From Mesobacterium_A hydrothermale (GTDB taxonomy: Bacteria; Pseudomonadota; Alphaproteobacteria; Rhodobacterales; Rhodobacteraceae), in assembly GCF_035818635.1 (NCBI RefSeq), contig NZ_JAYLLH010000039.1, forward strand, positions 1-24,889: a DNA stretch of 24,889 nt, in the 5' to 3' direction. Both the position numbers and the translations under genes were made by a program. Below, in pieces: positions 23,046 to 24,889 of this stretch. Numbering within the stretch: position 1 is the stretch's first letter; each line of letters starts with the position of its first letter. The notes below the pieces were generated by a model. The model saw only the letters and a program-made list of their open reading frames with translations. It was not told where the DNA came from and ran no database searches.

Positions 23046-23243
23046 ATGCCCGACAAGACCATCCGATCCCGATCCCGCTTTGCCGCGCTGCACCGTCTGC
23101 TGACGGGGCAGCGCGGGTTCGGGCCCCGCAACCTGCCCGCTACCGACCGGCTGCGCCGGGACATGGGGATGCCGCCGGTTCAGACACGCCTGCGCCCGTC
23201 CACGTTCTCGCCGCATGGTTTGGCATTTCGCCAAGGAAGTTGA
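23046..23243 (+). CDS. Small basic protein, DUF1127-like C-terminal motif
   Basis: This 65-residue arginine-rich protein is translated from an ATG with caggtga just upstream, 26 nt after the lipoprotein gene. The stretch TDRLRRDMGMPP resembles the D-R-L-L-R-D-I-G-L motif of DUF1127 proteins, small alphaproteobacterial proteins, but the rest does not clearly match. It may be a genuine small gene in the operon or a chance frame. An in-frame ATG at 23025 is also possible. Confidence 0.5.
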   Translation: MPDKTIRSRSRFAALHRLLTGQRGFGPRNLPATDRLRRDMGMPPVQTRLRPSTFSPHGLAFRQGS

Positions 23244-23276
23244 CCGATTGTGCGCAGGGTGAGGAAAGGAACACCG

Positions 23277-24125
23277 ATGCAGACCGTATTCATTGCCGGG
23301 GCCACCGGCTATCTTGGCCGTCACCTGTGTGCGGAATACCAGCGGCGCGGCTGGCACGTCACCGCACTGGTGCGGGACAGGGCGCGGGCGGGCACGCTGG
23401 CTGCCGACACGCTGATCGAGGCCGAAGCCACCGAGCCCGCCGATCTTGTCGGGGTCATGGACGGTGTCGATCTGGTCGTTTCGGCACTTGGGATCACCCG
23501 GCAGATCACGGCGCTGACGTATCGCGACGTCGACTTTCAGGCCAACCTGAACCTGCTGAGAGAGGCAGAGCGCGCCGGGGTCGCGCGCTTTGCCTATGTG
23601 CATGTGCTGAACGCAGACCAGATGCGTCACGTGCCATTGGTCGCGGCCAAGGCCGACTTCGTCGATCTGCTGCGGGCGTCACCGGTTGCGGCCACGGTGA
23701 TTGCGCCGACAGGATATTTCTCTGACATGGGCGATTTCCTTGCGATGGCGCAGTCCGGTCGGGCGTGGCTGTTCGGCGCGGGCGACAGGTCGATCAACCC
23801 GATCCACGGGGCCGATCTTGCTGTTGCAACGGCCGATGCGACCACTGCTGGCATAGAATGGCTGGATGTTGGTGGGCCAGAGGTGTTCACCCATGCACAG
23901 ATTGCCGAACTGGCCTTTGCCGCGCTCAACCGGCCCGCCCGGATCACCTACCTGCCGGATGGGGTGCGCCGCCTGGCGTTGCGGCTGTTGCCATGGTTGA
24001 CCCCAAGGCGCATTCACGGCCCGGCCCAGTTCTTTCTGAGCGCGATGGCGCTGGACATGGTGGGCGCGCCGCGCGGCAACCACCGGCTGTCCGATCATTT
24101 TGCCACGCTGGCGCGACACGACTGA
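23277..24125 (+). CDS. NAD(P)-binding protein, NmrA/atypical SDR family
   Basis: This 282-residue Rossmann-fold protein has the nucleotide-binding motif GATGYLG near the N-terminus (residues 8-14) and a DLVVSALG strand near 67-74. It lacks the YxxxK catalytic pair of classical short-chain dehydrogenases in the expected place, which points to the NmrA-like or atypical SDR group whose members act as redox sensors or poorly characterised reductases. The start at 23277 has aggaaagga about 7 nt upstream. It belongs to the run of plus-strand genes after the AraC regulator and is 24 nt before the membrane-protein gene. Confidence 0.85.
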   Translation: MQTVFIAGATGYLGRHLCAEYQRRGWHVTALVRDRARAGTLAADTLIEAEATEPADLVGVMDGVDLVVSALGITRQITALTYRDVDFQANLNLLREAERAGVARFAYVHVLNADQMRHVPLVAAKADFVDLLRASPVAATVIAPTGYFSDMGDFLAMAQSGRAWLFGAGDRSINPIHGADLAVATADATTAGIEWLDVGGPEVFTHAQIAELAFAALNRPARITYLPDGVRRLALRLLPWLTPRRIHGPAQFFLSAMALDMVGAPRGNHRLSDHFATLARHD

Positions 24126-24149
24126 TCCCATGGAAACCGGAGTTTTCTG

Positions 24150-24818
24150 ATGTCTTTTTCACATGCTGCGGCGGGTGCCGCGCTGATTTGCGCCGCGACC
24201 TACGTGATCGGGTTTGCGGTGCTGCTTACCGTGCTGGCGCCACTTGGTTTTGGCAGCGAACAGATCGATGCGCAGGCCGTGACCGCCTTTGTTCATGCGC
24301 ATCCGCTTGAGATGATCGCCTGGAACACGTTGATCTATATCGTCAACGCACTGGCCCTTGTTGTGCTTGTGGTCGGGCTGTCGCTGCGACTGCGCGGGCA
24401 CCAGTCTGGCCTTGCCGCGATGGCGCAGGCGCTTGGGCTGATCTGGGCAGGTCTGGTGCTGGGCGCAGGGATGGTTGCCAATGTCGCGGTCGAACGGGTG
24501 GTCAGCCTGTTTGCCGAGACGCCAGAGCTTGCCGTGCAGATGTGGTCCATCCTGCACGCGGTCGAACTGGGCCTTGGCGGCGGGAACGAAATCGCGGGCG
24601 GCGCGTGGCTTTTGACCATCAGCCTGGCCGAACGCCGCGCTGCCACCCTGCCCGGGTGGCTTGTCGTGCTGGGTGTCCTGGCCGGGGGCGCCGGAATGGT
24701 TACCGTGGTCCCGCCGCTCGGGCAAAGTGCCGGCGTGGTTTTTGGCCTGGGAACGTTGCTTTGGTTCGGGGGCGTGGGCCTTACGCTGTTGCGGGCAACG
24801 CCCCCGGCGCAGGTCTAG
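24150..24818 (+). CDS. DUF4386-like integral membrane protein
   Basis: This 222-residue protein has about six hydrophobic helices, near 5-30, 58-80, 90-112, 128-150, 168-190 and 195-215. The layout, the length and the GFGS...HPLEMIAWNTLIYIVNAL stretch fit the uncharacterised DUF4386 family. The ribosome site is ccggag about 8 nt upstream. The stop codon TAG (24816-24818) falls inside the right terminal inverted repeat, so the repeat begins in the last codons. It is probably co-transcribed with the NAD(P)-binding protein. Function is unknown. Confidence 0.78.
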   Translation: MSFSHAAAGAALICAATYVIGFAVLLTVLAPLGFGSEQIDAQAVTAFVHAHPLEMIAWNTLIYIVNALALVVLVVGLSLRLRGHQSGLAAMAQALGLIWAGLVLGAGMVANVAVERVVSLFAETPELAVQMWSILHAVELGLGGGNEIAGGAWLLTISLAERRAATLPGWLVVLGVLAGGAGMVTVVPPLGQSAGVVFGLGTLLWFGGVGLTLLRATPPAQV

Positions 24819-24888
24819 TGGATTGATCGCGACAAACGAGTCCGAATTGGGATTCCCATTTGGTGCTGGCCGTGCGAGTCATGCTGAT
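24814..24888. repeat. Right copy of the 75-bp perfect terminal inverted repeat
   Basis: This is the exact reverse complement of bases 1-75. It begins inside the last codon of the DUF4386-like gene and runs to one base before the end of the window. Only the last five bases (tctag) are shared with the gene; the remainder shows no full reading frame of its own. Confidence 0.95.
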
Positions 24889-24889
24889 G

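Overview
The window is GC-rich, densely packed DNA that looks like a member of the Alphaproteobacteria, most probably Rhodobacterales (the Roseobacter group). The reasons are a TRAP transporter beside a MocA-type oxidoreductase, a stand-alone Hpt phosphorelay with CtrA-like boxes, and the general style of codons and Shine-Dalgarno sites. I find 25 protein-coding genes, no tRNA or rRNA, no CRISPR and no recognisable transposase. The first 75 bases and bases 24814-24888 are perfect reverse complements, so the segment is bounded by one repeated sequence in opposite orientations.

Layout. (1) 210-1994: a di-heme cytochrome c peroxidase (-) and a Sel1-repeat protein (+) whose 5' ends overlap. (2) 2033-9683: a six-gene minus-strand operon (SsuD-like flavin monooxygenase, aldo/keto reductase, flavin reductase, TRAP transporter DctQ-DctM-DctP), with a GntR/HutC regulator and a Gfo/Idh/MocA enzyme divergent to it. 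The enzyme set matches the sulfo-SMO route for sulfoquinovose (monooxygenase, flavin reductase, 6-dehydroglucose reductase), but with a TRAP importer. (3) 9856-16954: a regulator with a SARP/BTAD-like N-terminus, a TolB-like domain and TPRs; then a PAP2/vanadium-haloperoxidase-type protein with an (SHGN)6 tract and a papain-like protein (+). Converging on these are an animal-type heme peroxidase, a lipoprotein and a trypsin-like protein (-). (4) 17283-21181: a histidine kinase, a CheY-like receiver, an Hpt protein and a receiver with a degenerate GGDEF-like domain. (5) 21511-24818: an AraC regulator followed by a glycine-zipper lipoprotein, a 65-aa protein, an NAD(P)-binding protein and a DUF4386-like membrane protein.

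The most interesting signal is in region 3. The two outward-reading units, haloperoxidase/papain-like and heme peroxidase/lipoprotein/trypsin-like, are preceded by direct repeats of a TTGACGCCG-type motif with an 11-bp period: two copies upstream of one, three upstream of the other. The distance to the start codon is almost the same in both (54 and 52 nt). Direct repeats at one helical turn are the usual operator form for SARP/OmpR-type winged-helix proteins, and a SARP-like regulator gene lies immediately upstream. This points to a self-contained regulon of two peroxidase-fold proteins and two protease-fold proteins, which I do not recognise as a described system. A second, weaker signal is a CtrA-like box (TTAA-N7-TTAA and one-mismatch TTAA-N7-TTAG) at nearly equal distance upstream of both receiver genes in region 4.
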